From the NCBI RefSeq assembly GCF_016595465.1, contig NZ_JAENIK010000012.1:186001-250000 (forward strand): DNA of 64,000 bases, given 5' to 3'. Each line of letters begins with the position of its first letter. Positions within the stretch are counted from its first letter, which is position 1. This stretch comes from Luteolibacter yonseiensis. GTDB taxonomy: Bacteria; Verrucomicrobiota; Verrucomicrobiia; Verrucomicrobiales; Akkermansiaceae. The notes under the pieces are model-generated. The model saw nothing but the letters and a program-made list of their open reading frames with translations, ran no database searches and was not told the DNA's origin. The position numbers were made by a program, and so were the translations under genes. Positions 1 through 8,716 of the stretch are shown in pieces.

Positions 1-204
1 GCGCTTTTCCTGTTCGGCCTTGCGGTCGGCTTGGAAGGCCTTGCGCTCTTCGTCGGAGAGCTTGCCGTCGCCGTCCTTGTCATACTTCTTCACGACTTCG
101 GCAGGGAGTTCGCGTTGCTCGCGCTTCGGCTTCTCGTCCTGGGCGGTGGCGAATGCTGCGGTACCGAGGATGGCACCGAGGGTAAGGAATGTGGTGGTTT
201 TCAT
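1..204 (-). CDS. EF-hand domain secreted protein (3' part missing)
   Basis: Reading leftward from the ATG at 204, the frame stays open to the window edge (68 codons), so the C-terminus lies outside. The first 20 or so residues are a typical signal peptide (MKTTTFLTLGAILGTAAFA, then TAQ). A charged linker leads to an EF-hand-like calcium loop, YDKDGDGKLSDEER, at about residues 43-56. A lysine/glutamate-rich helix follows. Small secreted EF-hand proteins of this type are common in Verrucomicrobiota and have no defined function. It is divergent from cdsA, with a 138-bp gap that would hold both promoters. Confidence 0.8.
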   Translation of the reverse strand, partial: MKTTTFLTLGAILGTAAFATAQDEKPKREQRELPAEVVKKYDKDGDGKLSDEERKAFQADRKAEQEKR

Positions 205-342
205 CAATTGGTTCGGTTGGAATCTGGAGACCGTTTCGAGGTCCCGCATGCCCTTCAAACCACGGTTCTGGAAAAAGGTTGCGCACCGGTGTGTGGAATG
301 AGTTGCCACACCCGCCGGACCCGTCTTGGATTCCTTCAGTAA

Positions 343-1266
343 ATGGCAGCCCACCCGACGCCTCCCGCACAATCCAAGGCCATCGTCTTCCTCCGGCGAA
401 GTGCCAGCACGCTCTTCCTGTGGGGGCTTGTCACCGCGATCTTCGTCAGCGGGAAATCCTGGGGAATGCTCGGATTGATGGCGGTTCTGACGATGATCGC
501 CACCATCGAATATTTCAAAATGATGCGCGCGGCGGCGGTGAAATGCTTCCCTTGCTTCGGCATCGCGCTGGCGGCCATCTATTGCGGTGTGCTTTCCTGG
601 CATTTCGTGAAAGGCGGGACCTCTCTCCCGACCGACATGGACGCGCTTTATGTTTTCCTGGCCGTGGCGGTGCCCTTCACCCTGCAGCTCCGCCACCCGA
701 TCCGTGGATTGGAATCCCTGCAGGCGGTGGCGGTGAACCTGTTGGGCTTTGTTTACATCGCGCTTCTGTTCAACTTCGCCACCCGCGTCACGTTCATGGC
801 ACCGGGCGCGAATTCAGTGCCGGGCCTTGTCGGCCATTCCGGTGCCTTCCTGCTGCTCTGGCTGCTCGCCGTGACGAAATTCACCGACATGGGCGCCTAC
901 ATCGTCGGTTCCATGATCGGCCGCCACAAGATGATCCCGCACGTGAGTCCGGGAAAAACCTGGGAGGGTTTCGGTGGCGCCCTGCTTTTCTCCCAACTCG
1001 CCGCCTGCGGATTGTATGCCCTGTTTCCGGATCACCTCGGCTTTTTCAAGAACTGGGGCCATGTGGTTTTCCTCGGCTTCCTGCTGTCGATTCTGGCGGT
1101 CATCGGTGATCTTGCGGAAAGCGTGCTCAAGCGTGCGATCAATGCGAAGGATTCCGGCAGCATGCTGCCCGGCATCGGTGGATCGCTCGACCTCATCGAC
1201 AGCATCTGCTTCACCGCACCCGCCCTGTATTTCTATCTGAAATGGGTCCTGCTCCCCGCCGCATGA
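343..1266 (+). CDS. cdsA: Phosphatidate cytidylyltransferase (CDP-diglyceride synthase)
   Basis: This enzyme makes CDP-diacylglycerol from CTP and phosphatidic acid, the branch point of phospholipid synthesis at the inner membrane. The 307-aa protein is strongly hydrophobic with about seven or eight membrane segments. The family's C-terminal signature is clear: SPGKTWEGF, then SVLKRAINAKDSGSMLPGIGG and SLDLIDS. Compared with the Proteobacterial consensus, the H of HGG is I and the DRxD is DLID, so the signature is relaxed while the KD(S/A)G core is kept. The stop overlaps the dxr start (ATGA at 1263-1266), which indicates translational coupling. cdsA-dxr adjacency is a widespread bacterial arrangement and supports both calls. 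Confidence 0.93.
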   Translation: MAAHPTPPAQSKAIVFLRRSASTLFLWGLVTAIFVSGKSWGMLGLMAVLTMIATIEYFKMMRAAAVKCFPCFGIALAAIYCGVLSWHFVKGGTSLPTDMDALYVFLAVAVPFTLQLRHPIRGLESLQAVAVNLLGFVYIALLFNFATRVTFMAPGANSVPGLVGHSGAFLLLWLLAVTKFTDMGAYIVGSMIGRHKMIPHVSPGKTWEGFGGALLFSQLAACGLYALFPDHLGFFKNWGHVVFLGFLLSILAVIGDLAESVLKRAINAKDSGSMLPGIGGSLDLIDSICFTAPALYFYLKWVLLPAA

Positions 1267-2441
1267 GTGATCTGCCAGTGAAACGCCGCGTCGTGCTGCT
1301 GGGGTCCACGGGCTCCATCGGCTGTTCCTCGCTCAAGGTTGCGGAAGAGCTTCCGGAGCAGATCGAGATCATCGCGCTCGCCGCGTGCGGAAATGTGGGA
1401 AAACTCGCCGCCCAGGTCCGTGAAACCGGTGTCCGGCATGTGGCGATCTACGACGAAACCAAGGAGGCCGAACTGCGCGCCCTGGTTCCGGAGGATGTGA
1501 ATATTTATCCGGGTCCTGACGGTTTGTTGGAACTCGCCACGCTGGCGGATGCGGATGTGGTGCTGGTCGCCATCGTCGGCACCGCGGGGCTTTATCCCGC
1601 CCTAGCCGCCATCGAGGCCGGGAAGGATCTTGCGATCGCTTCAAAGGAGATTCTTGTCATGGCCGGGGAAATCGTCACCGCCGCCGCCGAAAAACGGGGA
1701 GTGAAACTCCTGCCCGTGGACAGCGAGCACAACGCGATTTTCCAGTGTCTCGACGGCCATCGCGGCGGTGAAAACGAGGTTTCCCGGCTTATTCTGACCG
1801 CTTCGGGCGGTCCCTTCCGGACCCTGCCATCCGATCAGATCGCGGACGTCACGCTCGCCCAAGCGCTCAGGCATCCCACCTGGGAGATGGGACCGAAGAT
1901 CACCATCGACTCCGCGACCCTTTTCAACAAGGGGCTGGAAATGATCGAGGCGCGCTGGTTGTTCGGAATCGGGATGGACCGCATCGATGTGGTGGTGCAT
2001 CCGCAGAGCATCGTCCATTCGATGGTCGAGTTCATCGATGGCTCGATCCTGGCGCAGCTCAGCCGCACGGACATGTGTTTCCCCATCCAATACGCGCTTA
2101 CCTGGCCGAGGCGGGTGAAGGGAGGGCTGAAGCCGCTGGATTTCCCCACGCTCGCCAGGTTGGAATTCGAAGCCCCGCGCACCGCGGATTTTCCCGCGCT
2201 CGACCTCGCCCGGAGGGCGGGCGGCACGGGAGGCACTCTGCCCGCGGTGTTCAACGCGGCGAACGAGGTCGCGGTGGACGCCTTCCGGGCGGAGAAAATT
2301 CCCTTTCCGGGCATTTGGAAATGTGTCGCCGCCGCGATGGACGCCCACGTGGTGAAACCGTCCGACACCCTCGACTCCGTGGTGACCGCGGATCTGTGGG
2401 CCCGCGAGACCGCCGCCGCGTTTGTCGCGGGACTCGCTTGA
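1263..2441 (+). CDS. dxr: 1-deoxy-D-xylulose 5-phosphate reductoisomerase
   Basis: First committed step of the MEP isoprenoid pathway: DXP to 2-C-methyl-erythritol 4-phosphate with NADPH, needing Mg or Mn. The 392-aa product matches the family length. The N-terminal NADPH motif GSTGSIG lies at about residues 14-20. The metal-site segment VDSEHNA and the substrate loop TASGGPFR follow, then HPTWEMG-KITIDSATLFNKGLE, a hallmark of the family, and the C-terminal NAANEVAVDAF helix. The start at 1263 was chosen because it overlaps the cdsA stop as ATGA and puts the Rossmann motif close to the N-terminus. An upstream in-frame start at 1242 would add only MGPAPRR. Confidence 0.97.
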   Translation: MSDLPVKRRVVLLGSTGSIGCSSLKVAEELPEQIEIIALAACGNVGKLAAQVRETGVRHVAIYDETKEAELRALVPEDVNIYPGPDGLLELATLADADVVLVAIVGTAGLYPALAAIEAGKDLAIASKEILVMAGEIVTAAAEKRGVKLLPVDSEHNAIFQCLDGHRGGENEVSRLILTASGGPFRTLPSDQIADVTLAQALRHPTWEMGPKITIDSATLFNKGLEMIEARWLFGIGMDRIDVVVHPQSIVHSMVEFIDGSILAQLSRTDMCFPIQYALTWPRRVKGGLKPLDFPTLARLEFEAPRTADFPALDLARRAGGTGGTLPAVFNAANEVAVDAFRAEKIPFPGIWKCVAAAMDAHVVKPSDTLDSVVTADLWARETAAAFVAGLA

Positions 2442-2471
2442 TTTCCCCCGCCTGTCTACCATTCTTCCTCC

Positions 2472-3581
2472 ATGAACCGATTGAGCCGCATCACAGTCCT
2501 GTCACTCCTGCTGGCCGCTCCGCAGGTTTTCGCCGCACCGGCGGATGCCCAGCGCATCCAGAAGACCTATCAGCTCAAGCTCGACAACTGGTCGTTGGAA
2601 ATGCGCGTCGCCACCACGCCCGAGCAACGCCAGAAGGCATGGAACAGCCGTCCCGATGCCACACCCGCAGCGCGCGAGATGTGGACCGCCATCGGCTCGT
2701 CGCTGGATCAGGATTGGACGCTTGCTCCGGCGGCGTGGTTCCTCCGCACCACACCGGGCTTGCTCGCCACCGACGCGACGGGAGTGCCAAAACCGATTTT
2801 CGGCAAGGAAATCGAAGCCATCCGCAAGGCGATCGAGACCTACCATCTCAAGAGCCCGAAGATCGCCCCGGTGTGCGGAGCCCTCGCCTTCAGCAACGAT
2901 CCCCGGTCGTTGGCCGTGTTGGAGAAAATCGAATCAGGCCACCCGGATCCCAAGATCCAGGGGCTCGCCGCGCTCGGTGCCGCCATGCAGCTCAAGACCT
3001 TGGGAGATGACGGAGAGATCATGCGCAAGCGTCTGACGCTTCTCCGCAAGGCGATCATCCAAAGTTCGGATGTCGACCTTGACGGCACGACGGTCGCCAA
3101 GCGCGCGGAGGACGAGCTTTACATCATCCGCTTCCTGACCAAAGGCCGGGTGGCGCCGAATCTTGTCGGAACGGACTCCGCGGGCCGGGCGCTTTCTTTG
3201 GAAGCCCACAAGGGTAAAATCGTCGTGCTCCTTTTCTGGAACAGCAACGTGCCGGATGCCAAGCGCGTGGTGGAGATCACCACCGCCATGGAAGTGAAGT
3301 TCAGGGGGGATCCGGTGGTTTTCATCGGAGTGAACAACGACCCCTTGGAGAAACTCCGCACCCTTCAAGCGGACGGCACCGTTCCATGGACCAATTTTTC
3401 CGATCCTGAAAACAAGCTTGCGGTCGAATACCGGGTCGGTGTCTGGCCTCTGGCTTATGTGCTGGATGGGGAACGCAAGGTCCACTACGCGGGCGCCCCG
3501 GGATCATTTGTCGAACTGACCGCGGCGGCGCTTCTCGAAGAGATGAAAACGGGTGCCAAACCGGCGAAGCCCGGCCGCTGA
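2472..3581 (+). CDS. Secreted thioredoxin-fold (TlpA/AhpC-like) protein lacking redox cysteines
   Basis: 369 aa with a Sec signal peptide (hydrophobic SRITVLSLLLAAPQVFA, cleavage near residue 21-22). The first 230 residues are helical and include a HEAT-like stretch around SLAVLEKIESGHPDPKIQGLAALGA. The C-terminal 140 residues resemble a TlpA/ResA thioredoxin fold: APNLVGTDSAG opening, KGKIVVLLFW strand, then GVNNDP and YRVGVWPLAYVLD. The position of the CxxC motif reads WNSNVPD (about residues 255-261), so disulfide chemistry is not possible there. It follows dxr by 30 bp but its function looks unrelated. A structural or binding role is my inference. Confidence 0.75.
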   Translation: MNRLSRITVLSLLLAAPQVFAAPADAQRIQKTYQLKLDNWSLEMRVATTPEQRQKAWNSRPDATPAAREMWTAIGSSLDQDWTLAPAAWFLRTTPGLLATDATGVPKPIFGKEIEAIRKAIETYHLKSPKIAPVCGALAFSNDPRSLAVLEKIESGHPDPKIQGLAALGAAMQLKTLGDDGEIMRKRLTLLRKAIIQSSDVDLDGTTVAKRAEDELYIIRFLTKGRVAPNLVGTDSAGRALSLEAHKGKIVVLLFWNSNVPDAKRVVEITTAMEVKFRGDPVVFIGVNNDPLEKLRTLQADGTVPWTNFSDPENKLAVEYRVGVWPLAYVLDGERKVHYAGAPGSFVELTAAALLEEMKTGAKPAKPGR

Positions 3582-3753
3582 GCGCGGGATGTTTTTATCG
3601 GGGGTGGAAACGCCCTCTGCTTCCCGGAAGAAGCCGGAAAGGTCTCATCCGGGTCATCAGGAATCGGAGCAATCCTCCCTCGGTCCGAAACATTGGAGCG
3701 GTGGCGGATGAATTACTATTAACCTAGTATATAGGCTTTGCGGGACACGGGGT

Positions 3754-5481
3754 TCACAGCTCCTGCTCGATCGCCTTCAGCGTCAGGAAAAGCTCCTGCC
3801 AGCGCTTGAGTTTCGGTTCGATGGTGAGCTTTTCGCGGGCGAGGTGGGTATGGACGGCGGTGAGCGAACTGGCGTAATCCTGGAAGACGATGCGGAGCGC
3901 TTCCTCGTAATCCGAACGCAGGGTGCTGGCAAAGCCGCCGCAGGTGTCGAGCAGCCGTTGTTGGAATTCCGCCGTGATGCTCTTCCGCGTGACCCATGCG
4001 GTGAGAACGCCACCGATGAGGAAAAGTCCGGCGAGGGTGCAGAGAATGCCCGGTATCCATGGCAGACCCAGAGCGCCGCAACTCGCTCCGATGGTGGTCA
4101 GCAGGAGTGTCATGAAGGTGAACGACTTCAGCGCGATGTTCCTGCGGCGGATGTCCTTGTCGAGCTGGTTGCGGACTTTCAGATTCCCGATTCCCTGGCG
4201 TGCGGCGCGGCCGAGCCGGAGGATGAAGCGGTTTTTCGCGGTGCCGAGTGTTTCATCGATGGGCAGCGAGCTCCGCAGGTCGATGCCCATGGCCTCGCGC
4301 ACGCGCGCACCGAGTTCCTGCCAGTGGTGGTGGCAGAATTCGACAACTTCCACGCCGTCTTTCTCGGCCACCGCCTCGACAGCGGTCTGCAGCCTCTCAA
4401 TGAAGAGTGTTTCCATCTTCTGTCCGGTCCGATCCCCGATGAAGAGCCGGACGAAGGAAGGTGCGGCGGCCAGCCGGCGGTGGAGCACTTTCGAGACCCA
4501 GACGGCCTCGGTTTCGAAGACTTCCGCCACGCCGTTGAGGTGGGTGGGAAGGCGGACCACGAACCGTTCGCGGATGTCGTCGATTTCCCGCTCCGTGGTA
4601 TCGAGGAACCTGCCTTGGGTCTTGAGGCTGTGGCTCAGATTGTCAATGTGATCCTCCACCGCGTGGAGCGCGGAGGCCGCTTGGCCACGCCAGGAATGAA
4701 GCACGCTCTTGCGCGCGGGAGATTCGCAGATCTTTCGGGAAATGTGGTTTTCCAGCTCGGGGAAACCGCTTTTCTGGAATTGGGCGCGGGCGAAGGGGGT
4801 GGCGCGCTTCGCCTCGCAGGCGTTTTTTGCCGAAACCGCGAAGATTGGCGGAGTGCGGCCGATGCGTTTCATCGCCAGATCCGTCATGTGGCCGCGGATC
4901 ACATCGAGATCGACCGATTCGCGTTGGTCGGCCTGCTGGATGATGAGGACCACACGCTCCAGATCTTCAGCGGAGAGTTCGGAAATGAAATTCCAGGTGG
5001 CGGCCCCCCAGGGATTCGAGACGGGGAACACAAAGAGGATGAGATCCGCGGAAGGTAGGAATCTGGCGGTGATCTGCTGGTGTCCCTCCACGGCGGAGTT
5101 CGTGCCGGGAGTGTCGATGACATGGAAATCCCGGAGAACGTCGGACGGCCTGAACCGTTCCTCCAGAAGCGGTGTGGCGGGCGCGTCACGGGCCGTGGCA
5201 CCATACTTGTACCAGAGGACGCGGTCCGTTTCCGGCAGGACGTTCACCCGGCAGAGATCCTGTCCGAAGAGTCCGTTGAGAAGGCAGGATTTTCCCGCGT
5301 TCACCTCGCCACAGACGACAAAAAGAAAGGGGGCTCCGAGACCGCTCTCGATTTCCGCGAGGGGGAGCTTGTCACCGAGATCGGTTCCGGTATCCGCCGC
5401 GAGGTCGACGATGCCGCGCATGACCCCGGCAAGCCGCTCCCGCGTCGCGAAGTAGCGCTCGCCGAACATGGTGTAACTCAC
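3754..5481 (-). CDS. Dynamin-like GTPase, membrane-associated
   Basis: 575 aa. The G domain is N-terminal: P-loop GEVNAGKS at residues 58-65, switch-II motif DTPGTNS at 123-129 (G3), and QQAD at 182-185 where G4 normally reads (N/T)KxD. A long helical middle and stalk-like region follows, then two closely spaced hydrophobic segments at about 455-500 (FTFMTLLLTTIGASCGAL and ILCTLAGLFLIGGVLTAWV), forming a membrane hairpin, and a final helical tail. This order matches bacterial dynamin-like proteins, which remodel or protect membranes. It lies 18 bp downstream of the deacetylase and is probably cotranscribed. M5 (5469) is an alternative start. The biological role is unknown. Confidence 0.82.
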   Translation of the reverse strand: MSYTMFGERYFATRERLAGVMRGIVDLAADTGTDLGDKLPLAEIESGLGAPFLFVVCGEVNAGKSCLLNGLFGQDLCRVNVLPETDRVLWYKYGATARDAPATPLLEERFRPSDVLRDFHVIDTPGTNSAVEGHQQITARFLPSADLILFVFPVSNPWGAATWNFISELSAEDLERVVLIIQQADQRESVDLDVIRGHMTDLAMKRIGRTPPIFAVSAKNACEAKRATPFARAQFQKSGFPELENHISRKICESPARKSVLHSWRGQAASALHAVEDHIDNLSHSLKTQGRFLDTTEREIDDIRERFVVRLPTHLNGVAEVFETEAVWVSKVLHRRLAAAPSFVRLFIGDRTGQKMETLFIERLQTAVEAVAEKDGVEVVEFCHHHWQELGARVREAMGIDLRSSLPIDETLGTAKNRFILRLGRAARQGIGNLKVRNQLDKDIRRRNIALKSFTFMTLLLTTIGASCGALGLPWIPGILCTLAGLFLIGGVLTAWVTRKSITAEFQQRLLDTCGGFASTLRSDYEEALRIVFQDYASSLTAVHTHLAREKLTIEPKLKRWQELFLTLKAIEQEL

Positions 5482-5499
5482 GGCCTGGAATGTGAGAAA

Positions 5500-6363
5500 T
5501 CAGGAATTGGCAGGCGCTTCGCTTGCTTGGGCGGTAGGAGCGGTGGTTTTCATCGCCAGCAGTTGGGAAACGGTGACGAACTTGAACCCACGGCGGAGCA
5601 GTCCGTCCAGCGTGGCGGGCATGGCGTCCACCGTCTGGGCGTGGAGGTCGTGCGCGAGGATGATGCCGCCGGCCGAGGCTCCGCCGAGGATGCGGGAAGA
5701 GATGACTCCGGCACCGGGGCGCTTCCAGTCGAGAGGATCGACCGACCAAAGGATGGTGGGGTAGTCGAATTCGGCATGGACCCACTCGCGCTGCCGCTGC
5801 AGCAGGCCGCCGTAGGGCGGGCGCATGGTGCGTGGCTGGACTCCCGCGGCGCGGCCCACGGCGTCGCGGCAGCGGGTCAGTTCGGAGCGGACTTCAGCGT
5901 CGCTGAGCTTGCTCAGCAGCCGGTGGGTATGGGTGTGGTTGCCGATCTCATGTCCCTCGGCCACCGTGCGGCGGACAACCTGGGGATACTGGTCCACGCT
6001 GCGGCCGATGACGTAGAAGGTGGCCTTGATGTTCCGCGCGCGCAGCATGTCGAGCAGGCGCGGGGTGTTCTGCGGATGCGGGCCGTCGTCGAAGGTCATG
6101 GCGACGTAGTTGCCCGAGACGAGGACACGGGAGAATGAGATGCCGGAGCTGCTTGAGAAATTGGAACTCTGGGCGATGTCGGGATTGCGCGGCACCGGGC
6201 CTTTCACCGGTGGGGTGCGGTAGGCCGAGTTGGACTGGGTTTTGACGGGAGCAGCTCCGGATGGGGTGGGGGGGACCTTCGGACGGAGCGGTTCGGCGGG
6301 CGTGCAGCTCGCGAGGGTGGCGGTGGCGGCGAGGAATCCACGGCGCGTGAGGCTGGAAAGCAT
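5500..6363 (-). CDS. Polysaccharide deacetylase (NodB/CE4) lipoprotein
   Basis: A NodB-fold metal-dependent deacetylase acting on N-acetylated cell-wall or environmental polysaccharide. Numbered from the start at 6363 (MLSSLTRRGF), a twin-arginine at 7-8 precedes a hydrophobic stretch and a lipobox LASC with Cys20, suggesting a Tat-exported lipoprotein. A proline-rich linker spans 25-60. Catalytic motif 1, TFDDGPH, is at 90-96 and motif 2, HTHTH, at 143-147. RPPYGG is at about 181-186, WSVDPLDWK follows, and the last motif is IILAHDLHA. The frame stays open upstream to 6498 with further ATGs at 6387, 6390 and 6438; 6363 was preferred because it gives an intact signal peptide. Confidence 0.88.
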   Translation of the reverse strand: MLSSLTRRGFLAATATLASCTPAEPLRPKVPPTPSGAAPVKTQSNSAYRTPPVKGPVPRNPDIAQSSNFSSSSGISFSRVLVSGNYVAMTFDDGPHPQNTPRLLDMLRARNIKATFYVIGRSVDQYPQVVRRTVAEGHEIGNHTHTHRLLSKLSDAEVRSELTRCRDAVGRAAGVQPRTMRPPYGGLLQRQREWVHAEFDYPTILWSVDPLDWKRPGAGVISSRILGGASAGGIILAHDLHAQTVDAMPATLDGLLRRGFKFVTVSQLLAMKTTAPTAQASEAPANS

Positions 6364-6538
6364 GGTCGGTTCCTCGGAATCGGCCATCATCGTGTTTTGC
6401 AGGAACCTGTGGCCGAGGGTATGAAGGGGATTTTCCATAAGAGCGGTGGAGCGAGGAGAAGTTTCGGAAAAGTTAGGGATCTGCGGTGTCGATGTCACGC
6501 TTCGTTTTCGTGACGCGGCGACGCTACCACCGGATCGC

Positions 6539-7471
6539 TCACTTCGCCCGGAAAAAATCCAGCGTTCTGTCCAGCCCTTCCTCCAGCGTGTGACGGGGAA
6601 CCCAGCCGGCCTCCCGCAGCTTGTCCGCGCCGGCCCTTGAATGGCGCACGTCTCCCGCCCGTTCGGGAGCGTGGAGCACCACCGATGTCGATCCTGCCGC
6701 GGAGATCAGCCGCTCCGCCAGATCATTGATGGTGATCTGGCCACCGTAGCCCGCGTTGAAAACACCGGTCACTCCGGGAGTTTCGACAGCGAAGGCGAGA
6801 GCTCCCGCGATGTCCTTCACGTAAATGAAGTCCCTCGTCTGCCCGCCGTCACCGAAGACGGTGATGTCTTCGCCGGCCACGGCCTTTTCGATGAAGATCG
6901 GGATGGCGGCGGCGTAGGCCCCCTTGGGATTCTGACGCGGACCGAATACGTTGAAGAAGCGGATTGCGGCCGTTTCCAGCCGGCCTTCGCGCTGGAACAT
7001 GCCCAGATAATACTCTCCATCCAGCTTTGTGACCGCATAGGGGCTTTTTGGTTCCGGGGTCATGGATTCCACCTTCGGCACCACAGGGTTGTCGCCATAC
7101 ACCGCGGCCGACGAGGCGAAGACGAGCTTTTTCACCCCGGCGGCGGACGCTTCTTCCAAAACGTTCAGCAGTCCATGGACATTGATGTCGACGCACTCTC
7201 CCGGTTTCGACATCGACTCGGGAACGCTCACCAAGGCGGCAAGGTGGAAGATATAGTCCACGCCCTTCACTGCCTCCCTCACGGTATCGCGGTCGGTGAT
7301 CGAGCCCTGGATGAACGTGTGGCGCAGTCCATCCAAATTGTGGCGGTAGCCGGTGCGGAGATTGTCGAGCACGCGTATTTCCTCCGCCGTGTCCTGGTAT
7401 AGCTCCACGATGTGGGAGCCGATGAATCCGGATCCTCCGGTGACTAGGATTTTCATGTCGGTTCTTGTCAT
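6539..7471 (-). CDS. UDP-sugar 4-epimerase-like extended SDR
   Basis: NAD-dependent epimerase/dehydratase of 310 aa. The Rossmann motif GGSGFIG is at residues 12-18, the catalytic serine lies in FASSAAVYG at about 119-126, and YAVTK (Y145, K149) is the SDR catalytic pair. PRQNPKGAYAAAIPIFIEKA and DGGQTRDFIYVKD match UDP-glucose/UDP-GlcNAc 4-epimerases of the GalE/WbpP type. The ATG at 7471 overlaps the stop of the upstream kinase as ATGA (7468-7471), indicating coupling; ATG 7456 (MKILVTGG) is an alternative. Beside a NahK-like kinase, interconversion of UDP-GlcNAc and UDP-GalNAc is the likely role (inference). It is covered by the promoter and operator upstream of the kinase. Confidence 0.85.
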   Translation of the reverse strand: MTRTDMKILVTGGSGFIGSHIVELYQDTAEEIRVLDNLRTGYRHNLDGLRHTFIQGSITDRDTVREAVKGVDYIFHLAALVSVPESMSKPGECVDINVHGLLNVLEEASAAGVKKLVFASSAAVYGDNPVVPKVESMTPEPKSPYAVTKLDGEYYLGMFQREGRLETAAIRFFNVFGPRQNPKGAYAAAIPIFIEKAVAGEDITVFGDGGQTRDFIYVKDIAGALAFAVETPGVTGVFNAGYGGQITINDLAERLISAAGSTSVVLHAPERAGDVRHSRAGADKLREAGWVPRHTLEEGLDRTLDFFRAK

Positions 7472-8598
7472 GCCATCTGGCAGGAATGGGAGGCGACCAT
7501 CGCTTCCATCCCGGACAGGTTTCTTTCGATCGCCGCGACAAAGGTGAACTGGTTGCGGCAGCGATCAAGATTGTGTGTCGGATGTTTCGTTTTGAAATAG
7601 ATATCTCCCTGGAGGTGGTCTGTCAGGAAGCGGATCCCGCACTCGAGAGTGAGGAGTTTTCCCGAGAACGCCAGATGGTCGAGTTCCGCAGGCGTCAGGA
7701 ATGAACGCGTGCTGTCGAGATATCCCCGGACCAGGGCTTCGAAGCGGTCGAGCCGCACTTCGAGATTGCCGGTGTCCGTGGAATCCTCCCGATGGCTGGT
7801 GGCCGCCGTCCTGACCATGTCACCGAAATCATAGAGGGCGGAACCGGGCATCGTCGTGTCCAGGTCGATCACACAGACGCCTTCCGCCGTCACATCATCA
7901 AGCAGCACATTGTTCAGCTTGGTGTCGTTATGGGTCACCCGTTCGGGAATCTCCCCCGTCGCGATGAGGCCGGTGATCCTCGCGCAATCCGAAGCCCGCG
8001 CGAGGGCGAAGTCGATTTCAGCCTTCACGCCCGCCGCCCGGTTGAAGGCGTCGGCTTCCACCGCCTTGCGCAGCGCGTCCAGCCGTTTGGGGGTGTCATG
8101 GAAGTCGGGTATGGTTTCATGAAGGCGTCCGCCGCCGAGACCCGCCGCGAGTTTCTGGAAGTTTCCAAACGCGCGGGCCGCCTGGAACGCCTGTTCGTTG
8201 GTCTTGATTTCATCATGGCCCGTCGCCCCTTCGATGAATGGATAGACTCTCCAGTAATCATCGTTCGCATCGACCGCATAGGGCTTCCCTGTCAGCGCGG
8301 GGATGCAGGTCAGCGTGCGGCGGTGGGCTTCCGGATGATCTTCCTCCCGAAGCCTCTCAAGGGAGTGGCGGGTGACCCTGCCGATGTTTTCCATCAGCGC
8401 CGCCGGATTCTTGAAAACACGTTTGTTGATCCGCTGGAAGATGTAGCGGAGGTTCTTTCTCCCCGCCTGATCGACGGTCACGCAGTAGGTGTCGTTGATA
8501 TGTCCGGACCCGTAGGAGATTCCCGCGAGGTAGTCCGCCCGGACGTCGAATTGTCCGAAGATCTCGCGAAGGTTTGGGATTTCGTTTGGTGCTGCCAT
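7468..8598 (-). CDS. N-acetylhexosamine 1-kinase-like phosphotransferase (NahK-like, APH fold)
   Basis: 376 aa of the aminoglycoside-phosphotransferase fold. The N-terminal YGSGHINDTY (about residues 29-38) and FQRINKRVFKNP resemble bifidobacterial NahK, which phosphorylates GlcNAc/GalNAc at C1. The kinase catalytic loop HNDTKLNN has the HND at 223-225, and the metal-binding DLDT is at 245-248. It is coupled to the downstream epimerase by ATGA overlap, the same partner that NahK has in lacto-N-biose pathways. No uridylyltransferase is present in the cluster, so a distant GlmU/GalT would be needed. A promoter with a LacI-type operator lies 37-62 bp upstream. Substrate assignment is inferred. 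Confidence 0.82.
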   Translation of the reverse strand: MAAPNEIPNLREIFGQFDVRADYLAGISYGSGHINDTYCVTVDQAGRKNLRYIFQRINKRVFKNPAALMENIGRVTRHSLERLREEDHPEAHRRTLTCIPALTGKPYAVDANDDYWRVYPFIEGATGHDEIKTNEQAFQAARAFGNFQKLAAGLGGGRLHETIPDFHDTPKRLDALRKAVEADAFNRAAGVKAEIDFALARASDCARITGLIATGEIPERVTHNDTKLNNVLLDDVTAEGVCVIDLDTTMPGSALYDFGDMVRTAATSHREDSTDTGNLEVRLDRFEALVRGYLDSTRSFLTPAELDHLAFSGKLLTLECGIRFLTDHLQGDIYFKTKHPTHNLDRCRNQFTFVAAIERNLSGMEAMVASHSCQMA

Positions 8599-8631
8599 GG
8601 TTTTGACGGGTTCGGTCGGCGGTTTTGGTAT

Positions 8632-8660
8632 TTGTTATCTCGTGCTAATTTTGATGTCAA
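8632..8660 (-). promoter_or_regulatory. Candidate sigma70 promoter of the kinase/epimerase operon
   Basis: On the minus strand a perfect -35 hexamer TTGACA (plus 8655-8660) is followed after exactly 17 bases by TAACAA (plus 8632-8637), a weak -10. An overlapping GATAAC is a possible alternative -10. The spacer holds the 14-bp operator described separately, so bound repressor would block polymerase. It lies 34 bp upstream of the kinase start at 8598. Confidence 0.6.
8635..8648. promoter_or_regulatory. LacI-type operator, copy 1
   Basis: TTATCTCGTGCTAA on the plus strand is the exact reverse complement of TTAGCACGAGATAA at 11262-11275. The 14-mer is an imperfect palindrome with central CG (TTA.C.CG.G.TAA symmetric), the usual form of LacI/GalR-family operators. 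It lies within the spacer of the kinase promoter, and a LacI-family gene is encoded between the two copies. Confidence 0.7.
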
Positions 8661-8716
8661 ATAAAATCAGGCCGGGGTTCGCCGGTCTTGCGCGGGTGGG
8701 CGTGCGGTCGTGTCCA

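Noticed and set aside
189-1109. A 306-codon frame overlapping cdsA
   Set aside because: Pro/Arg/His-rich shadow in another frame of cdsA; cdsA has clear family motifs.
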